Assembly: GCF_016587435.1 (NCBI RefSeq) | Contig: NZ_BNJJ01000030.1 | Coordinates: forward strand, 1 to 64,000 | DNA: 64,000 bases | Origin: Dictyobacter formicarum | GTDB taxonomy: Bacteria > Chloroflexota > Ktedonobacteria > Ktedonobacterales > Ktedonobacteraceae | Direction of reading: 5' to 3' | Shown: piece by piece, positions 1 through 8,786 of the stretch | Numbering within the stretch: the first letter of the stretch is position 1 | Layout: every line of letters starts with the position of its first letter | Notes under the pieces: model-generated | The model's input: the letters and a program-made list of their open reading frames with translations, nothing else | What the model was told of the DNA's origin: nothing | Database searches by the model: none | Position numbers and translations under genes: made by a program

Positions 1-2104
1 GCCGCTGGTGGATCTGCTGGGTGAGGTCGTGCTCGATTTTTCGATTAAAGCCCATCGTGGCGATCTCAATTCAATTATCGGGGTGGCCCGTGAAGTGGCC
101 GCGTTGACAAAGCAGCCTCTACGCCTGCCAGAGCCGCATTTTCAGGAACAAGGAACACCGGCGACAGAACTGGTTAAGGTAACGGTTGAAGATAGCGAGC
201 TGTGCCCGCGTTACACAGCACGCGTTGTGAGCAACGTCAAGGTCGGACCTTCTTCCAGCTGGATGGCCCGACGCTTACTGGCCGCTGGCTTGCGACCGAT
301 CAACAACGTGGTAGACATTACTAACTATGTGTTGCTGGAATATGGTCAACCGTTGCACAGCTTTGACTACGATCTGGTGCCCGAGCACCATATTATTGTA
401 CGTCGTGCCCAACCAGGGGAAGAACTGACCACACTAGATGGGGTCACGCGCAAGCTGAAACCCGACATGTTGCTCATCACTGATCCCACTGGCCCAACGG
501 CCATTGCTGGCGTGATGGGTGGCGCGGTCAGCGAAGTTAGCGACAAGACCACTACTGTGCTGCTGGAGTCTGCAAACTTCCATCCCGGCAATGTTCGTCG
601 TACCTCGACCACGCTGGGACTGCGGACTGACGCCTCCAGTCATTTCGAGAAGGGATTAGATCCCGAACTGGCGTTGCTGGGCTCTAATCGTGCCATGCAG
701 TTGCTGGCTGAGTTGGCCGGAGGCAGCGTTCATCTGGGCGTGGTGGATGTTTATCCACAACCGGTCCAGTCGCTCACAATGCCTTTCTCAACTGATGACG
801 TGGAGTGGTTGACCTCCATGCAGGTAACCCAGGGCGAAGTAGTTGAAGCCTTGAGCGCTTTAAATTTCACCGTGACCCCCGCTGAAGATGGCAAAAGTAT
901 GCAGGTGACCATTCCAACCTATCGTACGGATGTCACTCAGAGCGCCGACCTGGTCGAAGAAGTTATTCGCCTGATCGGATACGAGCATATTCCCAGCACC
1001 ATTCCTGATGGGCCATTGCCTGAGCAAACGATTGACCGCTGGTTCGAGCGCGAGCAAGTTATACGCAATCTCATGGTTGGGGCTGGTCTGAATGAGATCG
1101 TGAGCTATACGTTGACCAGTCGTGCGCGTATGATAAAATTGCTGGCCCAGGTTGATTCAGCTTCCGCCAGTTTACTCTTACAGTCGCCCAACCGCTCGGC
1201 TGCCCAGGAGGAAGCACGCATTGCCGCCTCCAACATAAACACGTCTGTGGCAACTTTTGATGCTCATGCCCTGCCAGCAATTACGATCGTCAATCCGCTC
1301 AGCCCGGATCTGGAAGCTTTACGCCTGACGCTTATGAGTAATCTCTTAGAGACAATTCAGCAGAACAGCAAATATACCAAAGATGGTTTGCGCTTCTTTG
1401 AGATAGGTCGTCGCTATCTGCCCACTGATGGCAAATCGAGCTTGCCAGATGAGCGCCGCACGGTTGCCATTGCTATGTCGGGTCCGGCTGAGAACACCTG
1501 GTTGCCAGAATTATCGCGCCCGGCTGATTTCTATGATCTGAAAGGTGTCGCCGAAACGCTTCTGGAGGGCCTCAAGATCCAAAACTATCGCTTCGTGCCG
1601 ACTCAGCATCCTACATTCCATCCTGGTCGCTGCGCGCTATTAGAGTTAGCCTATACCACAGACAATGGAGACGAGGTCTTCCGGCCTGTAGGTGTTTTAG
1701 GTGAGGTACACCCGCTTGTTCAGCAGCGCTACGATCTATCCCAGCGAGCTTATCTTGCCGAGTTTGATCTGGAAGCTCTCTATGCGGCAGTACCAACTCA
1801 GCTAACGTACCAGCAGATTTCACGGCATCAAGCGCTAACACGCGACCTGGCGCTGGTAGTGGATCAGCATATCGCGGCCCAGGATATTAAGAACGATATT
1901 ATCCGCCACGGTGGTGAGCTACTGCGCTCGGTTGATCTCTTCGATGTCTATACCGGTGATCCAATTCCTGCCGGGAAAAAGAATCTGACGTATACGCTGG
2001 TATATCAGGCTCAGGATCGAACCTTGAAAGATACCGAAGCGAACGAATTGCAGGAACGTATTATTCGTGTGCTGCATGAAGATTTTGGCGCGGTCCTGCG
2101 CTAA
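1..2104 (+). CDS. pheT: Phenylalanine-tRNA ligase beta subunit (5' end outside window)
   Basis: Beta chain of cytoplasmic phenylalanyl-tRNA synthetase, which charges tRNA-Phe as an alpha2-beta2 enzyme. The frame is open from the first base, so the GTG at 8 is internal and the start plus the N-terminal tRNA-binding fold lie upstream. Counting from base 8, a B3/4 editing-type region is near residues 100-240 (FHPGNVRRTSTTLGLR), a B5-like domain near 270-345 (DVTQSADLVEEVIRLIGYE), a catalytic-like core at about 345-590, and a C-terminal FDX-ACB anticodon-binding domain near 605-698 (SRHQALTRDLALVVDQ). An Ala/Ser-rich stretch at about residues 377-422 sits where other bacterial PheT go almost directly to the ANPLS-type motif, so it looks like a lineage insertion. 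pheS is expected just upstream but cannot be seen. Confidence 0.95.
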   Translation, partial: PLVDLLGEVVLDFSIKAHRGDLNSIIGVAREVAALTKQPLRLPEPHFQEQGTPATELVKVTVEDSELCPRYTARVVSNVKVGPSSSWMARRLLAAGLRPINNVVDITNYVLLEYGQPLHSFDYDLVPEHHIIVRRAQPGEELTTLDGVTRKLKPDMLLITDPTGPTAIAGVMGGAVSEVSDKTTTVLLESANFHPGNVRRTSTTLGLRTDASSHFEKGLDPELALLGSNRAMQLLAELAGGSVHLGVVDVYPQPVQSLTMPFSTDDVEWLTSMQVTQGEVVEALSALNFTVTPAEDGKSMQVTIPTYRTDVTQSADLVEEVIRLIGYEHIPSTIPDGPLPEQTIDRWFEREQVIRNLMVGAGLNEIVSYTLTSRARMIKLLAQVDSASASLLLQSPNRSAAQEEARIAASNINTSVATFDAHALPAITIVNPLSPDLEALRLTLMSNLLETIQQNSKYTKDGLRFFEIGRRYLPTDGKSSLPDERRTVAIAMSGPAENTWLPELSRPADFYDLKGVAETLLEGLKIQNYRFVPTQHPTFHPGRCALLELAYTTDNGDEVFRPVGVLGEVHPLVQQRYDLSQRAYLAEFDLEALYAAVPTQLTYQQISRHQALTRDLALVVDQHIAAQDIKNDIIRHGGELLRSVDLFDVYTGDPIPAGKKNLTYTLVYQAQDRTLKDTEANELQERIIRVLHEDFGAVLR

Positions 2105-2119
2105 TCTGCAGTCAATATA

Positions 2120-2160
2120 AATAATAGGAGAGCCATCTTGCTCTCCTATTATTTTGAGCT
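2120..2160 (+). terminator. Rho-independent terminator of pheT
   Basis: A perfect 14-bp inverted repeat (2120-2133 with 2140-2153, 6-nt loop) ending in ATTATTTT begins 16 bases after the pheT stop. Confidence 0.8.
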
Positions 2161-2406
2161 TAAGCCTTCCTGATGTTAACGGAATTGAGGCTCAAAATAC
2201 CCATTTTTGCTGTTCAGGTGACAATTGCTGATTAGTAACGTTTAATCAATGTGAGTTCACTTATATTGATGAGCTGAGGTGTGCTGCGTGAGGTAGTAAC
2301 GGGAGGAGGCGACAGCGGTTATTTTTTGTTATTATTTATTAATAGAGTGAAAAATTAGCATATATGGGTATGGGTTTTATATTTTATCATCAGAAGAGCT
2401 AAAAGC
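2161..2406. other. AT-rich intergenic leader
   Basis: About 250 bases between the pheT terminator and the first zinc-ribbon/BACON gene. It becomes strongly AT-rich from 2320 on and probably holds the promoter of the next gene, but I see no clear -35/-10 pair. The ribosome site before 2407 is weak (AGAAGAG). Confidence 0.4.
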
Positions 2407-5400
2407 ATGAATCAATGTCTGCGTTGTAATCAGCCGTGTAGCGCTTCGGCGATCCTGTGTGATCAGTGCCGTTTACAACTCAAAGGTCATGGTCACCAGG
2501 GGGATCCAGAAGCGGAGATAGCGTCGGACAGTATGTCGTCCTCTTCTTCTTCCACTGTTCCGATGGATGTGTTCACTGTTCCGATGGATGCGTTTTATCC
2601 TGAGCCTGATATTCAGACACCGGATGAACATACCTGGTCGGCTGCCGATGAATATTCCACTGCTTCAGATCATTCCTTTCATATGCTGAATAATGCAGCC
2701 AGAATGATTGCCGAAATGCAAGGAGATGCCGCGTCTGGTAGCCGATCGCCACGGGCATCGCGCCTGTCACCATTGCGAGACATATCGGCGGATATTCGTC
2801 GTGAAAGTACACCCTTACCGGCAACTGCCTTTAGCACAGAACATATGCGTAATGCGCTGGATAAACGTTTGCCCGAGGATCTGGATGAACGCCTGCCCGA
2901 TCTCTGGCCCTGGTTGCATGCCGCGGAAATCGATGAAGAGAAGGATGAGTGGATTGATCATGCCGATCCTTTGCTTTCCCGCCGTTTCCCATCAGCACAG
3001 GTAGAGAGCAATAATTTACGAACTGTACTTATTTATCCAGCGGGACTCATCTGGCAAAATATCCAGCGGGCGCCGCGCAAATGGTTGCGCCTCTCCTTCA
3101 TTGTTATGTGTACGATCGCTATTGTTGCTCTGGCTATAGATGCGGTACTGGTAACATTTTTAGAACATGGGGGAAAAGCGTTTTCTGGTTTGCCACCCAC
3201 CATGACGCTTTCGACGCGTTTTGCCAATCAGGGGGATTTCGTCACTATCCACCTCAAAGATTTTACACCTACCTCGGCAATTGTTCTTTCACATGATATT
3301 CAAGAGCATGTAAAGCTGATCCATGAAGGCGATATCATTCACGTTGGCCCCCAGGGATCAAAAGATGTTGTGATGGTAGTCGAGGATAGTTGGGAGGCTG
3401 GTTCACATACTATTGAAGCTGAAGATATCAAGACACGTTATACTGCCAGTGCGGTGTTATCCGTTGGGGTTGGTCCGACACGTCCTGCCCATCTACAATT
3501 GGAAAGCACAAATATTGATCTGGGCTCCTCGTGGCAGGGTGGCAATACTTTACGTCCCATTCGTTTGGATAATACTGGTGGTGGCATGATTAATTGGGCA
3601 GCCAGCAGCAGTACTAGCTGGCTGATGTTTACACCCAACCAGGGCATGTTTAGTGATCACCAGGATGTGCAAATTGCTGTCGATCGCACAAAGCTAGAAC
3701 CAGGCTCATATGAAGGAAAAATTACTATCTCATCCAATGTAAGTGAGCCGCAAGACATTACTGTCCACATGAAAGTGATGGCTATTCCTGCTAATGCCGG
3801 TGCTGTGCTCGATGTCTCCCCCCCTGTAATGTCTTTTACCTCCGCCGATGGTATGGCTGATCCCGCAACTCAAGCGCTGGTCATTTCAAATCTCGGCAAG
3901 CAGCCATTGCACTGGTCTGTGCGTAACCAGCCTTCAAATTTAAAAGCAGATAATAATTCCTATATCAGTAATTTAGTCGGGTTCACTAGCCCATGGGTAA
4001 CTGCCAGCATCACTGCTGGTACGGTACCTCCGGGTGGCAGCGTCTCGGTCAATATAAATGTTCATAGTCAAGCATTACTGCCGGGTACCTATACGGCGCA
4101 GCTACAGTTCCAGGATCTCCAGGCTTTGGATAGTCCCCAAACAGTTGGAGTGTCACTGATGGTACAGCCACGCTGCAGTCTGTTGCTTAGCACTGGTAAC
4201 CTGCTCTTTACTACTGTAGCTGGTCAGAGTGGCGCCAACAGTCAGGTTTTAAATCTGGTGGGTAATACCAGTTGTGGAGGGGGAAATACCAACTGGAGCG
4301 CTTCGTCATCTGTACCATGGCTGACAATCACTCCTAATAGGGGATCCCTGATGAATGCCGCTACGGCATCTACTATAATTACCGCCAATACTATTGGTAT
4401 GTCAGCGGGTACCTACAATGGAGTCGTCACGATCTCCATGACGCAAAGCACGCAGACGGTGGCCGTGCAACTGATCATACAGCCGCCGCCGCCACCTTTA
4501 GCTCCAATTATAGGAGCGTCACCGCTGAATTTGAACTTCAGCATCACAAAAGGACAGGCCAATCCGCCGGGGCAAAGCATCGCCATTGCAAATACCGGTG
4601 GGAGCGCGTTGACCCTGGCAGTAATACCTAATCCGCTCTCGAAATGGCTAAGTGTCGTTCAAGGTCCAGCTATTATTACCGCTGGCCAGACCAGCAGTCT
4701 GATGGTAAATGTCGATGCCAGTAATTTAACTCCCGGTAGCTATACCGGGCAAATTGCGCTTAGCGGCGTTGATTCAAATGGCAATCCAGCCAGTGGTAGC
4801 CCACAGACCATTGGTGTAACGTTCACCGTGTTTGCGCCCTGTACCCTGACCTTTCCTTCTGCAACCTCGCTGGCCTTTAATGCTGTTCAGGGGGATGTGG
4901 ATCCGCCATCACAGCAAGTGACCTTTACAGCTGCAGGTAACTGTAACTGGCCGTTAAAGTGGAAGGTTGATCATAGTGCAGCTGCATCATGGTTGAAACT
5001 CTCACCCGATAGCGGACAGTTTACGACCAGCGGCCAATCAGCAACCGTAGTTGTCGATCCTAGCAATGCGGGTTTACTGGCAGGAAATTACAGTGAATCG
5101 GTTACGCTTACCGCAACCGATAGTATGGGAAATTCTGTTCCTGGCAGCCCTCAAACGCTGTCAATGGCGCTGGCGCTTCAAATGCCCTGTACGTTCCAGT
5201 CCTCATCGCCAGGGCTCACATTTTCAGCGATTCAAGGTCAAACGGCTACCCAGCAGAGCATTCCTTTGGGCCTGTCTGGTTTATGTGTCTTGCCGGTATC
5301 CTGGACCGCTACGGCGGATAGCAGTTGGCTACAACTGAGCTCCCCGTCTGGTTCCGACAATGGACAGGGTAGTACACTGGGTGTGAGTGTCGATGCGACA

Positions 5401-5811
5401 GGCTTGAATGTTGGTACCTACCACGGTGTGATTACTGTTACTCCCAATGGCAGTGGTGGGGCCTCGGTAGATGGCAAACCGCAGATACCTGTAACATTGA
5501 CCGTGACCGGAACTACGGTAAGCGTCACTGTAAATTCTTGCGCGACTACGGCCTGTTCGTTGCCAACACCACTTCCTGGAGCACTTGTCTCACTTGCCGA
5601 CTCGACTGGAAAAATTGTTGCCAGTCAAACGACTGATGCTAATGGTGTGGCTACCTTTACTAATGTGCCAGTTGGTGCCTATACGGCGGTTGCCAATGGT
5701 ACAGATGTCGCGCAAGTACTCTATTCAGGTAGTAGCTCGGTATCTGTGGTTGGAAACGTTGTGACTATGAGTATCAATGCGTTCGCTAGCACTCCCACAC
5801 CTTCACCGTGA
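2407..5811 (+). CDS. Membrane-anchored zinc-ribbon protein with BACON-like repeats and a Cna-B-like tail
   Basis: Function unknown. The 1134 residues start with a zinc ribbon (Cys4, Cys7, Cys18, Cys21), followed by a low-complexity acidic/Ser-rich linker and a single membrane helix at about residues 228-252 (FIVMCTIAIVALAIDAVLV). Next comes an IPT-like beta domain and about six BACON/Ig-like beta-sandwich repeats of 90-110 residues, recognisable from the recurring pattern L-x-F-x(n)-G-Q ... W-L-x-x-x-P-x-x-G ... G-x-Y-x-G-x-I. The end (about 1035-1134) resembles a carboxypeptidase-regulatory or Cna-B fold (TTDANGVATFTNVPVGAYTA). Topology suggests the zinc ribbon is cytoplasmic and the repeats face out. 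BACON domains are usually tied to carbohydrate or surface adhesion; that role is inference. The next gene is a shorter paralogue. Confidence 0.85.
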   Translation: MNQCLRCNQPCSASAILCDQCRLQLKGHGHQGDPEAEIASDSMSSSSSSTVPMDVFTVPMDAFYPEPDIQTPDEHTWSAADEYSTASDHSFHMLNNAARMIAEMQGDAASGSRSPRASRLSPLRDISADIRRESTPLPATAFSTEHMRNALDKRLPEDLDERLPDLWPWLHAAEIDEEKDEWIDHADPLLSRRFPSAQVESNNLRTVLIYPAGLIWQNIQRAPRKWLRLSFIVMCTIAIVALAIDAVLVTFLEHGGKAFSGLPPTMTLSTRFANQGDFVTIHLKDFTPTSAIVLSHDIQEHVKLIHEGDIIHVGPQGSKDVVMVVEDSWEAGSHTIEAEDIKTRYTASAVLSVGVGPTRPAHLQLESTNIDLGSSWQGGNTLRPIRLDNTGGGMINWAASSSTSWLMFTPNQGMFSDHQDVQIAVDRTKLEPGSYEGKITISSNVSEPQDITVHMKVMAIPANAGAVLDVSPPVMSFTSADGMADPATQALVISNLGKQPLHWSVRNQPSNLKADNNSYISNLVGFTSPWVTASITAGTVPPGGSVSVNINVHSQALLPGTYTAQLQFQDLQALDSPQTVGVSLMVQPRCSLLLSTGNLLFTTVAGQSGANSQVLNLVGNTSCGGGNTNWSASSSVPWLTITPNRGSLMNAATASTIITANTIGMSAGTYNGVVTISMTQSTQTVAVQLIIQPPPPPLAPIIGASPLNLNFSITKGQANPPGQSIAIANTGGSALTLAVIPNPLSKWLSVVQGPAIITAGQTSSLMVNVDASNLTPGSYTGQIALSGVDSNGNPASGSPQTIGVTFTVFAPCTLTFPSATSLAFNAVQGDVDPPSQQVTFTAAGNCNWPLKWKVDHSAAASWLKLSPDSGQFTTSGQSATVVVDPSNAGLLAGNYSESVTLTATDSMGNSVPGSPQTLSMALALQMPCTFQSSSPGLTFSAIQGQTATQQSIPLGLSGLCVLPVSWTATADSSWLQLSSPSGSDNGQGSTLGVSVDATGLNVGTYHGVITVTPNGSGGASVDGKPQIPVTLTVTGTTVSVTVNSCATTACSLPTPLPGALVSLADSTGKIVASQTTDANGVATFTNVPVGAYTAVANGTDVAQVLYSGSSSVSVVGNVVTMSINAFASTPTPSP

Positions 5812-5844
5812 CAGGCGCCAGGCAACCATTGCGTAACTCCATGT

Positions 5845-5892
5845 GCCAGAGGCCGGCTTGAAGCGATTGACATCTTCGAGCTGGCCTCTGGC
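5845..5892 (+). terminator. Hairpin after the first BACON gene
   Basis: Inverted repeat GCCAGAGGCC (5845-5854) with GGCCTCTGGC (5883-5892), starting 33 bases past the stop codon. No clear T-run follows, so a terminator role is likely but not certain. Confidence 0.5.
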
Positions 5893-6113
5893 TTAAAGCG
5901 CTTAAAATGATATATTTTATATATCTAAATATATAAGCTTGCAACGTATTTATAGTAAGGGGCAATGGATATAAGGCAGGCATTTGGGATTACAGTTGTC
6001 CGTACGTCCTTTACTGTATATATGTGCTTTACTCTCATATGGATATCTCATATATATATTAGCACCGCCGGATCACCATTCTTTGTACAGGCAGATCATA
6101 AAAAGGGTGGATT
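5893..6113. other. Very AT-rich intergenic stretch
   Basis: Contains runs such as ATATTTTATATATCTAAAT, and other overlapping TATA-like words to about 6060. It probably includes the promoter of the second BACON gene, though no single -35/-10 pair stands out. AGGGTGG at 6104-6110 lies just before the ATG at 6114. Confidence 0.4.
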
Positions 6114-8237
6114 ATGGATACCAAACGTTGTATATATTGTCAGGCCTTACAACGTGCCGATGCTCAAGTATGCAGCCGTTGTGGGCATGCACTGTCTCCT
6201 GAACTGGCACGCGAGGCGCGCCAGGATTCACGGCCGATCGCTGCTTCACATCGCGCTGGACATACCTTTGGGCTGCATCCTGAAGATCAACCCTATCAAT
6301 CCAACATGATAATAGCGCAGCGTCCCCTGGCAGATGAAAAGGAACCACAGTACCGGGGCAAGCAAGCTCCTGAATATATTGTTTTTCCTTCTACACAGGA
6401 GGCACCGGCCCTGAAGGCACAGCGGGCGGCGCTGCTGCGTCAGAAGACCGCTGCTGTTCGGTCCTATACCGAGCAAAAAACTTTGCGCTGGCCGCTGCCT
6501 GCCCAACGCAATACATGGTTTTCTCGGCGTACTATCTCCTCGCTCCTGACTATCTCATGCATTTTTTTTCTGTTGGCAGCTAGTATTATTGCTTTTGCGT
6601 TGATTGGTAAGCGTGCCAGCATTGCCACCCCGGTAATTCAAGCTGTGCCCGATACATTGCGTACCAACGATACCTTTACCCTATCGGGAAGAGGTTTTTC
6701 CGCGCATGACGAGATCGCGTTTTTCCATGATGCCCATCATGTTTTCTTGAATGAAAATGGGCAGCCATTAGCCATTCACACTGATGCACGGGGGGCTTTT
6801 TCGCTGCAAGCTCAAATTCCTGGAGATTGGCAGGCGGGCGACCATCAAGTGAGTGCGGTAGATAGCACGCGTGGTATGGAGGCAGTAACGCATATCCAGG
6901 TAAAGGCACCCTCGACCCAGCCATCTGTGCTCCATCTCTCGCAACCTGATTGTCGTTTTCCCGCGGCGGCACCTGGCATCATTTCCAGTCAATCGATCAT
7001 TTTATCCAATAGCGGCGGCGATCAGCTCTCCTGGAGCGTAACCAGTGATCAGCCCTGGTTAAGTACGTCGCCGAGTAGCGGCACCTTTTCTGGCAGCCAG
7101 AGCGTACGGGTGACAGTCAATCGGGGGGGACTTGCTCCTCAGCCATATAGCGGACATCTAACCTTTACACAAAAAGGTGATAGTAGCGCGACTCTGACCA
7201 TGAATGTCACCATGGAAGTCACACCGGCTCCGGCGGTTTTGACCCTGTCTACCACGCAGCTGAATTATTCAGCCAGTAATAGTCAGGATCCAGCCGATCA
7301 GTTGATTACTCTTCACAATAGTGGACAGAAGGCGTCCAACTGGTCAAGCACAGTTGCCACTGATGACAATGGCAACTGGTTGAGTATCAGTCCAGATCAT
7401 GATGAGCTGGCACCCGGTGCCAGCGAGACACTGGTGGTTAGTGCGCACTCCTATCATCTGGCCGTTGGAGCGTATCAGGGAAGCATCCAGTTTTCCGGCG
7501 GAACAAACGCTCAAGTGGGGATTTCAATGAATGTGGTGAATGCTGGCAACCTGATCGCTTCGCCCCCCTCGTTCAATTTTACGGTCCAGGCGGGACAGGC
7601 AGCTGCCGCCCAGACGGTAACGCTGCAAAATAGTGGTGGGTTTGCACTGGATTGGGGGAGTCGTGTAACTACAGTTGACCAGGGTGATTGGCTGCAGGTT
7701 TCGCCAGCCAATGGTTCTCTTGTGGGAGGAGAACAATTTCCGGTGACCATTAGCGCCTCTGCTAAAGCGTTGCATCCAGGTTCTTATCAAGGAACAATCA
7801 CCTTCACCTCTTCAAGCGGTAACATCCGGCAACTGGCCGTTGCCTTGCTGGTTACGGCTCCCCCGGCACCGGCAATCAAGATACAACCAGCCAGTCTGAG
7901 TTTTACAGCCGTGGCCGGTCAGGATACGCCCGCGCAAACGATTACCGTACAGAATACTGGCAATATTGACCTACAATGCTCAATCGGAGTGGATGGGATT
8001 GATAAAAGTCTGCTCACAGTGATACCTTCGCAGGGCAGCATAAAGGTCGGCGAGAGTATAACGCTCACAGTAGTCCTGCATACGCCGCAGGGTGGTCTCA
8101 AAACCTCTTCGGCCGCTATCCAGATTAGCGCTACCGCGCCCGGTGTCACAGCCATACATCAAAATGTCCAGGTTACTATCAATAATGATAGCTCGGATCC
8201 AACCCCGACTGCGATGCCCTCTACGGTGGACAAGTGA
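6114..8237 (+). CDS. Membrane-anchored zinc-ribbon protein with four BACON-like repeats
   Basis: Function unknown; a 707-residue paralogue of the preceding gene with the same layout. A zinc ribbon (Cys6, Cys9, Cys20, Cys23) is followed by a basic cytoplasmic linker and one membrane helix at about 140-163 (LLTISCIFFLLAASIIAFAL). Then there is an IPT-like domain (RGFSAHDEIAFF) and four BACON-like beta-sandwiches starting near residues 265, 375, 475 and 580, each with W-L/V-x-x-x-P-x-x-G and G-x-Y-x-G. It lacks the Cna-B-like tail of its neighbour. The tandem position and shared architecture indicate an old duplication. The outward-facing repeats suggest cell-surface or carbohydrate contact, but nothing in the sequence fixes a ligand. 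Confidence 0.85.
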   Translation: MDTKRCIYCQALQRADAQVCSRCGHALSPELAREARQDSRPIAASHRAGHTFGLHPEDQPYQSNMIIAQRPLADEKEPQYRGKQAPEYIVFPSTQEAPALKAQRAALLRQKTAAVRSYTEQKTLRWPLPAQRNTWFSRRTISSLLTISCIFFLLAASIIAFALIGKRASIATPVIQAVPDTLRTNDTFTLSGRGFSAHDEIAFFHDAHHVFLNENGQPLAIHTDARGAFSLQAQIPGDWQAGDHQVSAVDSTRGMEAVTHIQVKAPSTQPSVLHLSQPDCRFPAAAPGIISSQSIILSNSGGDQLSWSVTSDQPWLSTSPSSGTFSGSQSVRVTVNRGGLAPQPYSGHLTFTQKGDSSATLTMNVTMEVTPAPAVLTLSTTQLNYSASNSQDPADQLITLHNSGQKASNWSSTVATDDNGNWLSISPDHDELAPGASETLVVSAHSYHLAVGAYQGSIQFSGGTNAQVGISMNVVNAGNLIASPPSFNFTVQAGQAAAAQTVTLQNSGGFALDWGSRVTTVDQGDWLQVSPANGSLVGGEQFPVTISASAKALHPGSYQGTITFTSSSGNIRQLAVALLVTAPPAPAIKIQPASLSFTAVAGQDTPAQTITVQNTGNIDLQCSIGVDGIDKSLLTVIPSQGSIKVGESITLTVVLHTPQGGLKTSSAAIQISATAPGVTAIHQNVQVTINNDSSDPTPTAMPSTVDK

Positions 8238-8255
8238 GGCCTGTTGCGCGTTTTA

Positions 8256-8284
8256 TTGACGCTCCTTACCTTCTGTGCTATAGT
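8256..8284 (+). promoter_or_regulatory. Sigma-70-type promoter for the ferredoxin-like gene
   Basis: TTGACG (8256-8261), a 17-base spacer and TATAGT (8279-8284), placed about 60 bases before the GTG start, with GGAGG just ahead of that start. Confidence 0.75.
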
Positions 8285-8346
8285 CTGACAAGGCATAATC
8301 AAGCTATGCTATATCAACAAGCTACTATTTTGCGGAGGATTGAGCC

Positions 8347-8652
8347 GTGCCAACCATTACATATGTACGTGAGAATGTACGGGTAGAAGTGCCCGAAGGA
8401 GATACTGTCCGTTATCCAGCGTTAGAAAACGACGTTCCCATTTACTGTGGTCTCTACAAGTTTGCCAATTGCCATGGCAATGGCTTTTGTGGCACCGATC
8501 GTGTTGCCGTCTCCCCTTCTACCAATACCAATGAGCTCTCTTTCATGGAGAAGTTCTGGTTGCGCAGCGACCTGAAGAAAAATCCTAACATGCGCCTGGC
8601 CTGTCAGGTAAAGGTTCTTGGTGACATAGAAGTCGAGACACAGTGCAAATAA
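8347..8652 (+). CDS. Small [2Fe-2S] ferredoxin-like protein lacking the third cysteine ligand
   Basis: A 101-residue protein with the overall pattern of adrenodoxin-like or ferredoxin-domain proteins: a beta-rich N-terminus (VRVEVPEGDTV), a cluster loop N-C-H-G-N-G-F-C-G-T-D, and a C-terminal RLACQVKVLGDIEV. The family loop is C-x5-C-x2-C with a distal Cys; here Cys42, Cys48 and Cys86 are kept but position 51 is Asp (GAT at 8497-8499). An extra Cys34 lies nearby. The product may bind an Asp-ligated cluster, use Cys34, or have lost the cluster; the sequence alone does not decide. The GTG start is chosen because GGAGG precedes it at about 8 bases and a strong promoter lies upstream. It appears to be a single-gene unit ending at an inverted-repeat terminator. 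Confidence 0.8.
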   Translation: MPTITYVRENVRVEVPEGDTVRYPALENDVPIYCGLYKFANCHGNGFCGTDRVAVSPSTNTNELSFMEKFWLRSDLKKNPNMRLACQVKVLGDIEVETQCK

Positions 8653-8678
8653 GGTCATATTTTAATGACTAAGGTACA

Positions 8679-8759
8679 CACATAAAGAACCCCGAGTAAC
8701 GAGCTTCATTTATATCTTTTGTTTATACATAGGAAGCGCGACTCGGGGTTCTTTATGTG
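8679..8759. terminator. Long inverted repeat between convergent genes
   Basis: A perfect 19-bp inverted repeat (8679-8697 with 8741-8759, CACATAAAGAACCCCGAGT) with a 43-base spacer, lying between two converging genes and followed by CTTTTTG. Probably a bidirectional terminator, although the spacer is unusually long. Confidence 0.65.
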
Positions 8760-8786
8760 CTTTTTGCGTAATGCTTAGGTTCTTTT

